Positions 25,837 through 34,154 of a stretch of 61,160 nt of DNA are shown here, piece by piece. Each line of letters begins with the position of its first letter. Position 1 is the stretch's first letter. Location: NCBI GenBank assembly GCA_025058515.1, contig JANXDW010000016.1, positions 1-61,160 on the forward strand, given 5' to 3'. The DNA comes from Aigarchaeota archaeon. Lineage in GTDB: Archaea > Thermoproteota > Nitrososphaeria_A > Caldarchaeales > Wolframiiraptoraceae. The notes below the pieces were generated by a model. That model did not search any database and had not been told where the DNA came from. It saw nothing but the letters and a program-made list of their open reading frames with translations. The translations under genes were made by a program, and so were the position numbers.

Positions 25837-26562
25837 CTATAGTATGAACATCGTTATAATTATTGTCATGGATACAGCTAGAAGAGTTACTAGATCTCTT
25901 AATCTGATTTTTATCTTCTTCCTCTCTCTCCTCTTCTCTGGATCGAAAGATCTTGACTCTAAAACAATCTCCATATCTTCAGCCCTCTTATACGCAGCAT
26001 ACAGAAGAACGTAGAATATCTTGTCTAACTTAATTAGATAGTCTAACCAGTTTTTTATAACTCTCTTTGAACGGAGTGAATCTAAACCTTCTTTAAGATC
26101 TTTTAACATCTTCTGATACATCGAGAAAGCTACTCCGATTGTGTACGCAAAAGTCTTCGGGAATTTTAGATAGCTTGCTAATGATCCAGCTAATTCCCAT
26201 GGATCTACACAGTAGTATAGCATGGTAGATATAGAGATTAGTGCTCCGACCTTCATCCACATGATTACTATTGATTCAATCAAGCTTCTCCCACTGATGA
26301 AGCTGTAGAATAGTCCTAGCCCGATACTGAAAGGTGTAAAGAAGAGCATAAACCTAAGCGTGCCCATGAGTTTTCTTGAAAATATCAAAGATACAGTAAG
26401 AGATGTAATCAGTATTGTAAATAGTTTTAATAGATTAGACTCACTACTGATGGCTGTTAGAACGATGAGAGCGATTGCTTGAGCTACTATCGGGTTAATC
26501 TTAGAGCTTGATTCTAAGAATAGTCTAACTTGATCAGATGTTTCATGCTTTAGATGCCTCAA
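25837..26562 (-). CDS. ECF transporter transmembrane protein (CbiQ/YkoC-like)
   Basis: 241-residue T-component of an energy-coupling factor vitamin importer. Several hydrophobic helices lie between residues 30 and 130, followed by the cytoplasmic coupling helices with paired motifs of the family (DSLRSKRVIKNW and YAAYKRAEDMEIVLESRSFD), and a final helix. I start at TTG 26562 because GGGAGGAG precedes it by 6 bases; ATG 26625 would overlap the ATPase by 83 bases. Third gene of the set after the substrate-binding component and ATPase. Confidence 0.88.
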   Translation of the reverse strand: MRHLKHETSDQVRLFLESSSKINPIVAQAIALIVLTAISSESNLLKLFTILITSLTVSLIFSRKLMGTLRFMLFFTPFSIGLGLFYSFISGRSLIESIVIMWMKVGALISISTMLYYCVDPWELAGSLASYLKFPKTFAYTIGVAFSMYQKMLKDLKEGLDSLRSKRVIKNWLDYLIKLDKIFYVLLYAAYKRAEDMEIVLESRSFDPEKRRERKKIKIRLRDLVTLLAVSMTIIITMFIL

Positions 26563-27829
26563 GGATAACTCCTCCCTCGAGTATGAGCATCCGATCGGAG
26601 AAAGTCTCGGCGAACGCTCTATCATGAGTGGCCATGATCACTCCTACATTTTTAGAAGATGCCTTCTGAACAAGTTCTCCAACGAGGCCTCTAAGATAAT
26701 AGTCTAAACCTACAGTCGGCTCATCTAATGCTATTAGAGGAGAGCGGTAACTCAGTGTTGAGAGCAGTGAGATGAGACGTTTCTCACCTAAGCTCAAGCT
26801 ATGTATAGGCTTATCAAGTAGATATCCAAATCCAAGTTCTTCAACAATCTTCCATGCTTCACTCTCTCCCACGTATCTAAACTCTTCTCTCGGAGTCTTG
26901 CCGATAAGTAATCCAGACGGATTCTGAGAAACATATATGCATAGGCCTGGCCGAGCTTCTCTACCATCTATCAGAACCTTGCCTGACCGAGGTTTAAGTA
27001 ATCCAGAGATAATCTTAAGAAGTGTAGTTTTCCCAACTCCATTCCTACCTAAAAGTGTAAGCACTTCTTTTCTAAAAGCTGTAAATGAGATACCTCTTAG
27101 AACATCAGACCCATCCACATATCTAAACCAAACATCTCTTACATCGAGTAAAACACTTCTTTCAAGGTCTTTCTTCAGAGGCTCTCTACTACTGTATGAT
27201 CCTCGTAGTTCTCCTAAATAAGCTATGTGATCAGGTTTAGGCATGTCTTTGAGTATAGAATATCCTGTATAGACTACTATTCTATTCTCTTCTAACAATT
27301 TCACAACTATCCTTGAGAGCTCTCTTCTCATATTCCAATCTATACTCGAGAAGGGATTATCTAGTAGAATTATAGTTGGTGAGGTACTTAATGCGGAAGC
27401 TATAACAAGTCTCTGTCTCTCCCCTCCACTAAGAGTCCAGACCTCTCTACTCCATAGATTGAGTAGGTGAGTCGTTTCAAGAGTTCTCAAGATTTTTTCA
27501 GCAACTTCTTCTGGAGCATAACCTTGGTTCTCTAAGTTAAATGCGATCTCATCTACAACCCTACTAGTGATAATGTAAGAATCATATTCATCTGGGACAA
27601 AAGCCATTCTAGATCTGAGCTCTCTCTTATCAGCTTTCTTGACTTCTTCACCATTAAATGTTATTGAGCCTTCATAATCTAGTAAACCTATTGCTGAAAG
27701 CAGTATGCTGGTTTTACCTGAGCCGCTAGACCCGATTATCGCTGCTAACTCGCCACTCCTCACCTCAAGATCTATTGGAGGACTAGTCCAACCAACTCTC
27801 TTAGCTCTTGCTCTATGAAGTCTCAGCAA
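26543..27829 (-). CDS. ECF transporter duplicated ATPase (YkoD-like)
   Basis: 428-residue protein containing two ABC ATPase domains in one chain, powering the vitamin importer. Domain 1: Walker A GSSGSGKTS (~33), signature LSGGERQRL, Walker B IILLDNPFSSID. Domain 2: Walker A GRNGVGKTT (~250), signature-like LSLGEKRLI, Walker B LIALDEPTVGLDY. In domain 1 the Walker B glutamate is N (LLDNP), so that half may be catalytically weak. The second signature lacks the canonical SGG. Overlaps the upstream S-component gene by 17 bases. Confidence 0.92.
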   Translation of the reverse strand: MLRLHRARAKRVGWTSPPIDLEVRSGELAAIIGSSGSGKTSILLSAIGLLDYEGSITFNGEEVKKADKRELRSRMAFVPDEYDSYIITSRVVDEIAFNLENQGYAPEEVAEKILRTLETTHLLNLWSREVWTLSGGERQRLVIASALSTSPTIILLDNPFSSIDWNMRRELSRIVVKLLEENRIVVYTGYSILKDMPKPDHIAYLGELRGSYSSREPLKKDLERSVLLDVRDVWFRYVDGSDVLRGISFTAFRKEVLTLLGRNGVGKTTLLKIISGLLKPRSGKVLIDGREARPGLCIYVSQNPSGLLIGKTPREEFRYVGESEAWKIVEELGFGYLLDKPIHSLSLGEKRLISLLSTLSYRSPLIALDEPTVGLDYYLRGLVGELVQKASSKNVGVIMATHDRAFAETFSDRMLILEGGVILEASKA

Positions 27830-28412
27830 TAGGCCAACCCCTCAAAGCTCCTGCTTTAACCAATCTATCCACAACCGATTTAACTAAAACTCCTGAGAAT
27901 AGTGCTCCACTTATGAGCATCGTGGTAATTATAGTGATATGTAGTGTTATCGGGTATCCTGGATCTCTACATGCAGGATAGAATGGGCTAACTAGGCAGT
28001 CGAAGGGGTAGGCGGCTAGGACGGGGAGCATGCCTGCTAGGATCATGGTGCCGTAACCCCATGATCTATATCTTCTAAGCCAGAAAACTAGCTCGCTCAT
28101 TATCCCTTGTGCTGGACCATAGTAGTAGAGTAAGACTGAGTAGGGGCTGACCAGTAGAAGCTCGATGATTGCAGCTATAGTCTCTCCAAGAAATGCTGTT
28201 CCACGTTCTCTCATTATGTATGCTGGTAAAGTTCCTCCAAGAAACCATAGACCATAGACTGATGCGATACCTAGATGCCCACCGAACATGAACATTATCG
28301 GAGCTACTACGTGGCTCACAGCAGCGAATAGTAGACCTGCCACTATCGAGAAGGATGCGAGACCAACTATCTTCTTAGTGATCGTGATACTAGTCTCGGA
28401 TACTTTAGACAT
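27813..28412 (-). CDS. ykoE: ECF substrate-binding component (YkoE-like, thiamin precursor)
   Basis: 199-residue membrane protein with about six helices, resembling YkoE, the S-component for hydroxymethylpyrimidine/thiamin in ykoEDC systems. Recognised from VSHVVAPIMFMFGGHLGI, RERGTAFLGETIAAIIELLL and MLPVLAAYPFDCLVSPFYP, and from the dual ATPase and T-component downstream. Expected to capture a thiamin precursor, relevant to the TPP-dependent transketolase elsewhere in the window. No TPP riboswitch motif is visible upstream; a 10-bp inverted repeat is. Confidence 0.78.
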   Translation of the reverse strand: MSKVSETSITITKKIVGLASFSIVAGLLFAAVSHVVAPIMFMFGGHLGIASVYGLWFLGGTLPAYIMRERGTAFLGETIAAIIELLLVSPYSVLLYYYGPAQGIMSELVFWLRRYRSWGYGTMILAGMLPVLAAYPFDCLVSPFYPACRDPGYPITLHITIITTMLISGALFSGVLVKSVVDRLVKAGALRGWPIAETS

Positions 28413-28448
28413 ATATCGTTCTCAACCACCCTCTCTTATGCGAGAAAA

Positions 28449-28477
28449 ATATAAGCAGTTGTATAAGCTGCTTATAT
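28449..28477. promoter_or_regulatory. Inverted repeat upstream of ECF transporter operon
   Basis: ATATAAGCAG, nine-base centre ttgtataag, CTGCTTATAT: a perfect 10-bp inverted repeat 37-65 bp before the ykoE-like start at 28412. TATA-like sequence is embedded in both arms and the centre, so it may be an operator covering the promoter. No binding protein can be named. Confidence 0.5.
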
Positions 28478-28625
28478 CAAAGCTCTTATTAACTTAAATC
28501 CTCATAAAACAATACTTCACATCGACGCTTAAGCTCTTCCCAATATCAATAATAATGTCTAAACACCTCTCGATAATTTTGACTAGAGTTATATGGAGCA
28601 CAGTATCTAGAAAGAGTCACAATGT

Positions 28626-29855
28626 TTAACGTTCTCTATGTCTCTTACGTCTATCTTTCTTCCGGCGAGGTGTCATCTCTTTCCTCACTTCTAGAGGTCT
28701 CTCGAGTTTGACCTTCTTTGAAGGTGGTTGATGATATTTTTTCTTTATCTCAGCCAACCTCTCTTCAAGAACCTTCCTCAACTCACTACTCCTATCTTCT
28801 CTTGAGAAGTAGTCTATCTTTGCAGCTATAGCTATCTTAGTTGCTAGTAATCTCGCAATCTTCCCCCTCTGCCATTTAGGAGAACTATGGATGTAAAGAT
28901 GCTGGAATATTATTCCATGTTTTGGAGCACCTTTACCTGTTCTAAAGAATCGGAAGAGCGCCTTCTCTGCTCCTAGAACTTGTATAGTGCTTGCTGGAAG
29001 CTTCGCCAGCTTCTCTAAACCACCTGCAAGAGATATTAGTTTCGCTCCAAGGATCTCTCCTGCAACCGCTGAGAGATTCGGAGCTTCAGAATTCATCAAG
29101 TCTCTAATATACGCTTCCTGCTGATTTTTCATCTCTATCAATCTCAACCCTTGTCTAGCGATCTTCTTCAACTGCTCCTCATCCTCCACACCTAGATCTG
29201 CTCCAATAGATTTAGAACTCTTCTCAATGATCTCTCTCGCCTTCTTCTCTCCAACTATCTTTAACAACCTTTCTAGATCGATTTTATTCTTAGACCCAAT
29301 TTCAGCGATTACCCTCATATATTGCTCAGGTTCTTCCAAGATTTCCGCAAGCTCGGGAAAGTGTAACCCATACCATTCTCTACACCTTGTATAGAACATG
29401 TTTATCTGCTTATCCAGGTCTTCTAGAACATGCACAGCATGAACTATCATCATATCTCTTCTAGCCACAGCTTCTTTCAACTCGATCGATAGTAGGGCAT
29501 CTGATACCTCTCTCAACCTCTCTCTATACTTCTCAATACTTTCTACTAACTTATTTTCTACGAATAAGTTCTCAAGCTCTATTGAGGTGGATAGCTCTGA
29601 GAACTTGCATTCAGGATGTAGAGAAGAGAGGGCACTTAATAGTTGAGGTGGATCTACTTCAAACTCTCTGAAACCTTTAGAAGATAGTTCTCGAATAAGT
29701 TCTTCTAAATCTTCTATAATCTCACCCTTCACTACCTTAGAGTATTTTGAGACTGCATCTTCTACATCTTTAAATAATCTATAAGCAATTATCTTTCCAT
29801 CATCGCTCAGTGAAACTAATCCTAATGGGGTCACTAAAACTCTATTAGACGACAT
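28626..29855 (-). CDS. nop5: Nop5/Nop56-Nop58 C/D box RNP protein
   Basis: 409-residue scaffold protein that bridges L7Ae-bound guide RNA and fibrillarin. N-terminal fibrillarin-binding domain (residues 1-~130), a coiled coil, then the conserved Nop domain with GAKLISLAGGLEKLAKLPASTI and VLGAEKALFRF...GKGAPKHGIIFQH, and a lysine/arginine-rich tail. I start at ATG 29855 (MSSNRVLVTPLG), where the family homology begins; an in-frame start further upstream would add 54 unconserved residues. Separated from flpA by the ECF operon. Confidence 0.95.
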   Translation of the reverse strand: MSSNRVLVTPLGLVSLSDDGKIIAYRLFKDVEDAVSKYSKVVKGEIIEDLEELIRELSSKGFREFEVDPPQLLSALSSLHPECKFSELSTSIELENLFVENKLVESIEKYRERLREVSDALLSIELKEAVARRDMMIVHAVHVLEDLDKQINMFYTRCREWYGLHFPELAEILEEPEQYMRVIAEIGSKNKIDLERLLKIVGEKKAREIIEKSSKSIGADLGVEDEEQLKKIARQGLRLIEMKNQQEAYIRDLMNSEAPNLSAVAGEILGAKLISLAGGLEKLAKLPASTIQVLGAEKALFRFFRTGKGAPKHGIIFQHLYIHSSPKWQRGKIARLLATKIAIAAKIDYFSREDRSSELRKVLEERLAEIKKKYHQPPSKKVKLERPLEVRKEMTPRRKKDRRKRHRER

Positions 29856-30005
29856 ATCCTGATATAATATAAGACTAGAGCGATTTATAAGGTTGGTTAG
29901 AGAAGGATGGAAACTAGTAGAATTAAATAATAGAGAGGGTCTACCTATTTCTAGAGGCTTCAGATAAGAATACTTATATTCTAATATTGTGATGTTGTTA
30001 ATGGT

Positions 30006-30167
30006 ATGCCGAGTCACGGATCGATAACTAAAGCTGGAAAAGTTAGGTCTCAGACACCTAAGATAGAAGCAAAACCAAAGAAGAGTATAATACCTAGGAT
30101 AAGAAATAGATACAATTTCATTAAGAGAGTTATAGAAGGGTCTTCTCAGACCTCTGAAAAAATCTAG
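30006..30167 (+). CDS. rps30e: Small ribosomal subunit protein eS30
   Basis: 53-residue basic protein starting [20 protein letters not shown], the typical start of archaeal eS30, followed by the arginine/lysine-rich segment [19 protein letters not shown] and an SSQTSEKI tail. ATG at 30006, stop at 30165-30167. The gene is shorter than common gene-finding cut-offs and lies alone between nop5 (divergent) and the ornithine carbamoyltransferase gene (convergent). Confidence 0.93.
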   Translation: MPSHGSITKAGKVRSQTPKIEAKPKKSIIPRIRNRYNFIKRVIEGSSQTSEKI

Positions 30168-30184
30168 GAGAATCTTCCATTATA

Positions 30185-31141
30185 TTAGAGTAGTAAGTAG
30201 AGTAGAGCTTTACTAGTATGTAGTCTATTCTCCGCTTGATCCCATACGAGTGAGTAGCTAGAATCGATTACTTCATCTGTAACCTCTTCACCTCTATGAG
30301 CTGGAAGCGGATGCATGAAAACTACTCCAGACTTTGCCTTAGAAACTAGCTCACTATTGACTTGATACTTAGGATAGAACACCGATAACCTCTTCTCTCT
30401 TTCTTCTTCTTGACCCATGCTGACGAAGACATCAGTCATAATTACATCAGCATCAACCACTGCTTCTTCAGGTTCATGCATTATCTTGATGCTTGAATTT
30501 GATTGACGAGCATTTACCTCTGCCCACTCAATATACTTTGGATGAGGTTCATATCCCGGGGGAGTTGCAACGTTCACGTTTACTCCAAGCTTAGATGCTC
30601 CTATGAGTAAGGAGTTGCATACATTGCTTCCATCTCCTACCCATGCGATAGTTAAGCCTCTAAGCTTCTTGAACTTCTCCCATATAGTGTATAAGTCTGC
30701 TAGAGTTTGTAGAGGATGATTTATATCGGATAGACCGTTTACAACTGGAATAGTAGCGTATCTTGCCAATTCTTCTAATGTCTCATATTTGTATACTCTG
30801 GCCATGATTAAATGAACGTAGCGTGAGAGAACTCTAGCAGTATCTGCTATTGTCTCTCCTCTTCCAAGCTGGAGCTCGCTTCTAGTTAAGTAGATAGCCT
30901 TACCGCCAAGTTCTTCTACCGCTACTTCGAAAGAGACTCTAGTTCTTGTAGATGGCTTCTCAAAGATCATGGCCACACTCTTTCCTCTAAGCTTCCTCAC
31001 CTTTACCCTCCTCTTCTTCAAGATGCTAGTAGTCTTCAATATCTTCCATATCTCTTCAGCTGAGAAATCTTGAAGCTCTAAGAAATCCCTACCCTTAAAG
31101 TTGAACTTCTTCTTAGAGATGTAGCCAATCTCAAAGCTCAT
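30185..31141 (-). CDS. argF: Ornithine carbamoyltransferase-like
   Basis: 318-residue carbamoyltransferase joining carbamoyl phosphate and ornithine to citrulline in arginine synthesis. Carbamoyl-phosphate site: FEKPSTRTRVSFE; HPLQTLAD; ornithine loop DVFVSMGQEEE. Odd point: the nearly invariant HCLP catalytic motif reads HPLPAHRGEE here, so Pro278 replaces the cysteine, as in aspartate carbamoyltransferases. The SMG loop still argues for ornithine or a related amino acid. Normal length; other arginine genes are not nearby. Confidence 0.9.
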   Translation of the reverse strand: MSFEIGYISKKKFNFKGRDFLELQDFSAEEIWKILKTTSILKKRRVKVRKLRGKSVAMIFEKPSTRTRVSFEVAVEELGGKAIYLTRSELQLGRGETIADTARVLSRYVHLIMARVYKYETLEELARYATIPVVNGLSDINHPLQTLADLYTIWEKFKKLRGLTIAWVGDGSNVCNSLLIGASKLGVNVNVATPPGYEPHPKYIEWAEVNARQSNSSIKIMHEPEEAVVDADVIMTDVFVSMGQEEEREKRLSVFYPKYQVNSELVSKAKSGVVFMHPLPAHRGEEVTDEVIDSSYSLVWDQAENRLHTSKALLYLLL

Positions 31142-31172
31142 GGATATAGAAGAATCATACTTAGATTTTAGC

Positions 31173-31901
31173 TTAATCTGGTTGAGAGAGGATCTTATCA
31201 GTGATCTTGATGGGAAGGTCTACGTCATCTAAGACTATAGAGCCGTCTGCTTCTAGATGCATCTTAATAGACTTGATCAAAACATTTAACTGGAGAGAGC
31301 GGTTGAAGACTTCTATCAACCTCGGATCTACTTCAAAGTTTGGTCTAAAGTATGTTGCAGATGGGTGTGCAGCGATAAAAACTATCCCAGTAGACTTCCC
31401 CATAGACTTTGCCTTATTCAGTATCTCGATATGTCTTAGACCACGTATCGAGATGGTATCAGGATACATGGCTGCACCATCACTTGAGAGATATACAGCT
31501 GATTTAAGTTCGAGGATCATTTCTTCTAGACCATCCTCCAACAAGTAATCGAATCTCGATCCACATACTGCAACCTCCTTCTTCTTTATCCTAAACTGCT
31601 TTAACCATGGGATCAGTCTTCTATCTAATGCTATCTCAAACATCTTTGCTTGAAGGATTGTATCTATTAGTGCGGCAGCCTTTCCCAACCATACACCTAC
31701 TACTCTACCTACCACCTTCCGACTGCTTAAACTAGTATAAAGTATCTTAGCCCCAGGATATATAAGATCGTTTAATCTTCCAGTATTTGTTAAGTGGAGT
31801 CTAATTATATCTCCATCGATTTTAGCTAAAACAGTTACCCTACTATCTCTCCTCACTATTTCCGCCCATTGGACTTCTAGATGTGTTAAGACTTCCACCA
31901 A
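31173..31901 (-). CDS. sfsA: SfsA family protein
   Basis: 242-residue homologue of sugar fermentation stimulation protein A: an N-terminal OB-like domain (LHLTNTGRLNDLIYPGAKIL) and a C-terminal nuclease-like fold with GSRFDYLLEDG, ILELKSAVY and MYPDTISIRGLRHI, and FIAAHPSATYFRPN. Residues D, E and K in that fold match the PD-(D/E)XK pattern. Biochemical role unsettled; DNA binding is reported for the bacterial namesake. Follows the 254-residue hypothetical gene after 3 bp, so they form an operon. Confidence 0.92.
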   Translation of the reverse strand: MVEVLTHLEVQWAEIVRRDSRVTVLAKIDGDIIRLHLTNTGRLNDLIYPGAKILYTSLSSRKVVGRVVGVWLGKAAALIDTILQAKMFEIALDRRLIPWLKQFRIKKKEVAVCGSRFDYLLEDGLEEMILELKSAVYLSSDGAAMYPDTISIRGLRHIEILNKAKSMGKSTGIVFIAAHPSATYFRPNFEVDPRLIEVFNRSLQLNVLIKSIKMHLEADGSIVLDDVDLPIKITDKILSQPD

Positions 31902-31904
31902 TAC

Positions 31905-32669
31905 TTAGACCATCCTCTTAGCTGGAAGCCAGTATAGCTTCTTCTTCACCCATTTCTCTACAGCATCCATGTAGGACATCTTGTAAACATATTCTCTCAA
32001 GAATTTCAGATGCTCTCTGACAAGCTTCTTCAATATTTCTTCATCTATCTTACTCATCATAATATGTCTCTTAAGTATCTCTATCGGTGTAAAATGGTAT
32101 GGTTGACCAAGATACTTTATCCATGAGTTTACTCCTAACTCAGTCAACCGCTTCTTGATGTATCTTGCCTCGAAACCAGAGATGCACAATGTCCTCTCAT
32201 AATCTCTAGCTAACTTGATTATTTTATTGATCTCTCTATCCCATCTTTCAGATTCTCCCTCCCTAGATCTTTCTAAGACCTTGACCCAGTCCGCTACATC
32301 GATCTCTTCTCTAATAGCTTCTCTAAGCGTTAGAAGAGCTATCTCTATAGATGTATTAGCCATTTCTCTAAATGATTCATGATCAAGATAACAGTATACG
32401 TCTGTCATCTCACCAATGTTTGATAGATCTCTCAATAATACTTCAAACTCTTTCAACCATGCGCCTTTAGGCTCTGGGAGAAGCTCATAAGCTTCATTTA
32501 AAAACTCATCATAATCAATCTCACTTCTACTAAGACTAATTATGATGTCTTCAAGATCTTCTGGTAGATTTAATAAGAGTGCCTGGGGGCGGAGCCTCCT
32601 CACATTCTCTAAAGCTTCTTCAACAGCTCTTCTAGTTGGAGGCTTAACTAGAAGCCCAGCCTCAACCAT
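31905..32669 (-). CDS. Uncharacterised protein upstream of sfsA
   Basis: 254-residue protein, acidic and helical, not recognised. No transmembrane helix or cysteine cluster. Its start (GLLVKPPTRRAVEEALENVR RLRPQALLLNLPED, split here) is faintly like the opening strand-helix of TraB/ChaN-type (TIKI superfamily) proteins, but I would not assign it. Several arginine/tryptophan-rich segments lie near the C-terminus (VEKWVKKKLYWLPAKRMV). It ends 3 bp before sfsA on the same strand, so the two are probably cotranscribed and functionally linked. Confidence 0.7.
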   Translation of the reverse strand: MVEAGLLVKPPTRRAVEEALENVRRLRPQALLLNLPEDLEDIIISLSRSEIDYDEFLNEAYELLPEPKGAWLKEFEVLLRDLSNIGEMTDVYCYLDHESFREMANTSIEIALLTLREAIREEIDVADWVKVLERSREGESERWDREINKIIKLARDYERTLCISGFEARYIKKRLTELGVNSWIKYLGQPYHFTPIEILKRHIMMSKIDEEILKKLVREHLKFLREYVYKMSYMDAVEKWVKKKLYWLPAKRMV

Positions 32670-32839
32670 CTCCTAAACTTGAAAATACTTAAGAATAATT
32701 TAAGGAATAATCCACTACTATCATTAATAAACATGATATCCGTGAATACTTCATCACTCTATTTCTAAATTAAAGGAAGATTAAAATTCAAGGATATGAG
32801 ATAAGTGGTCGAAGACCTTGATGGTGGAGGATGTAGCGT

Positions 32840-33211
32840 ATGAGTAGCCCATCGTCAAAACCTAGAAAACAGAGAAGACGCTTCTATAATACTCCTTATC
32901 ATAAACTCCCTAAACTATTGTCAGCTCACCTCTCTCCAAAATTGAGAGAGAAGTATAAGAGGAGGTCATTTTCTGTAAGAGTAGGCGATACAGTGAAGAT
33001 TCTTAGAGGAGAGTATAAAGGAGTAGAAGGTAAGGTGACCCGTGTAGATAGAAAGAAGCAGTACGTTTATGTTGAGAATGTAACTATGAAGAAGGCAGAT
33101 GGATCAACTAGACCTAGACCAATCCACGTCTCAAATGTTATGATAATAGATTTAAAGCTAGATGATAAGTATAGAACTTCTGCTTTAATGAGAGGTAAAG
33201 AGGTAGGATAG
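32840..33211 (+). CDS. rpl24: Large ribosomal subunit protein uL24
   Basis: 123-residue assembly-initiating ribosomal protein. Archaeal start KPRKQRRRFYNTPYHKLPKLL and the KOW motif VRVGDTVKILRGEYKGVEGKV near residue 45-65. ATG 32840 with GTGGAGG 9 bases upstream. Followed after 3 bp by eS4, as in the archaeal spc-type cluster, but uL14 is not upstream. Confidence 0.97.
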   Translation: MSSPSSKPRKQRRRFYNTPYHKLPKLLSAHLSPKLREKYKRRSFSVRVGDTVKILRGEYKGVEGKVTRVDRKKQYVYVENVTMKKADGSTRPRPIHVSNVMIIDLKLDDKYRTSALMRGKEVG

Positions 33212-33214
33212 AGC

Positions 33215-33946
33215 ATGCCCCATCTAAAGAGACTTGCAACACCACCTCATCTAAAGATAAAAGTTAAAGAACATGTATTCACTGTAGCTCCAAGTCCTGG
33301 TCCTCATCCAAAAGATGAATGTATTCCTTTACTCTTGATACTGAGAGATTATCTAGGATATGCAGAGAGGTCTGAAGAAGCAAAGAAGATAATAAAGATG
33401 GGCAAGATATACGTAGATGGAAGAATTGTAAGAGATTACAAATATCCTGTAGGGCTCATGGATGTAGTATCAATTCCAGAGACTGGAGAGAACTATCGCA
33501 TCCTCCCAATCTATAGGAGAGGTCTATCCTTAGTTAAGATCTCTCAAGAAGAATCTGGGATAAAACTTGGAAAAGTGATTAGAAAGATGCACATTCATAT
33601 GGGAGGACTTCAGATAACCCTACACGATGGTAGAAACATAACCTTTAAAGAAGTAACAGAAGATGTACGTAGAATTAATACAAAAGATACCTTAAAGATC
33701 TCTATCCCTAGTCAAACTATACTAGACCATATAGAATTAAATGAAGGTTTTCATGGATTGATCGTAAAAGGACCTAAACAAGGATTGTATGGTGTAATCT
33801 CCGAGATTAAACGTGATATACCGTATCCTTCAAAGCCTACTGTCAAGCTTTCAGAAACCCAGATAGGAGAAGTATCAACTATACTAGACTACTTAATGGT
33901 TATAGGTAGAGATAAACCAGAGATAACCTTACCCAGATCCAGTTAA
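33215..33946 (+). CDS. rps4e: Small ribosomal subunit protein eS4
   Basis: 243-residue ribosomal protein with S4 RNA-binding domain (AERSEEAKKIIKMGKIYVDGR, residues ~50-80), the central eS4 domain and a KOW-like C-terminus. N-terminus MPHLKRLATPPHLKI is typical of archaeal eS4. Co-transcribed with uL24 (3-bp gap). The following uL5 gene is 208 bp away with its own promoter. Confidence 0.97.
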   Translation: MPHLKRLATPPHLKIKVKEHVFTVAPSPGPHPKDECIPLLLILRDYLGYAERSEEAKKIIKMGKIYVDGRIVRDYKYPVGLMDVVSIPETGENYRILPIYRRGLSLVKISQEESGIKLGKVIRKMHIHMGGLQITLHDGRNITFKEVTEDVRRINTKDTLKISIPSQTILDHIELNEGFHGLIVKGPKQGLYGVISEIKRDIPYPSKPTVKLSETQIGEVSTILDYLMVIGRDKPEITLPRSS

Positions 33947-34113
33947 CCAAAGCCTCTATCATAAACATCCAATATACTAGAGACCCTCTAAACCAAGTGG
34001 AGTACGAAATAATTAAGTTAAGCTTCTACATCACCCATTATATTCATGAAGATTCATCCATTGACCAAAATAATAGGATAGTAACTTATTTTAGAAGAAA
34101 AACCTAGAACATA

Positions 34114-34125
34114 AAAATATATAAG
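34114..34125 (+). promoter_or_regulatory. TATA box for uL5
   Basis: aaaaatatataa, ending 29 bp before the uL5 ATG at 34155, fitting a very short leader. Its presence shows that uL5 is transcribed separately from the uL24-eS4 pair. Confidence 0.55.
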
Positions 34126-34154
34126 TAGTAGAATATTTAGTTAATAAATTAAGT

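Noticed and set aside
28413-28625. TPP riboswitch upstream of the ECF operon
   Set aside because: No CUGAGA-type or other conserved TPP-riboswitch core is visible; only an inverted repeat.
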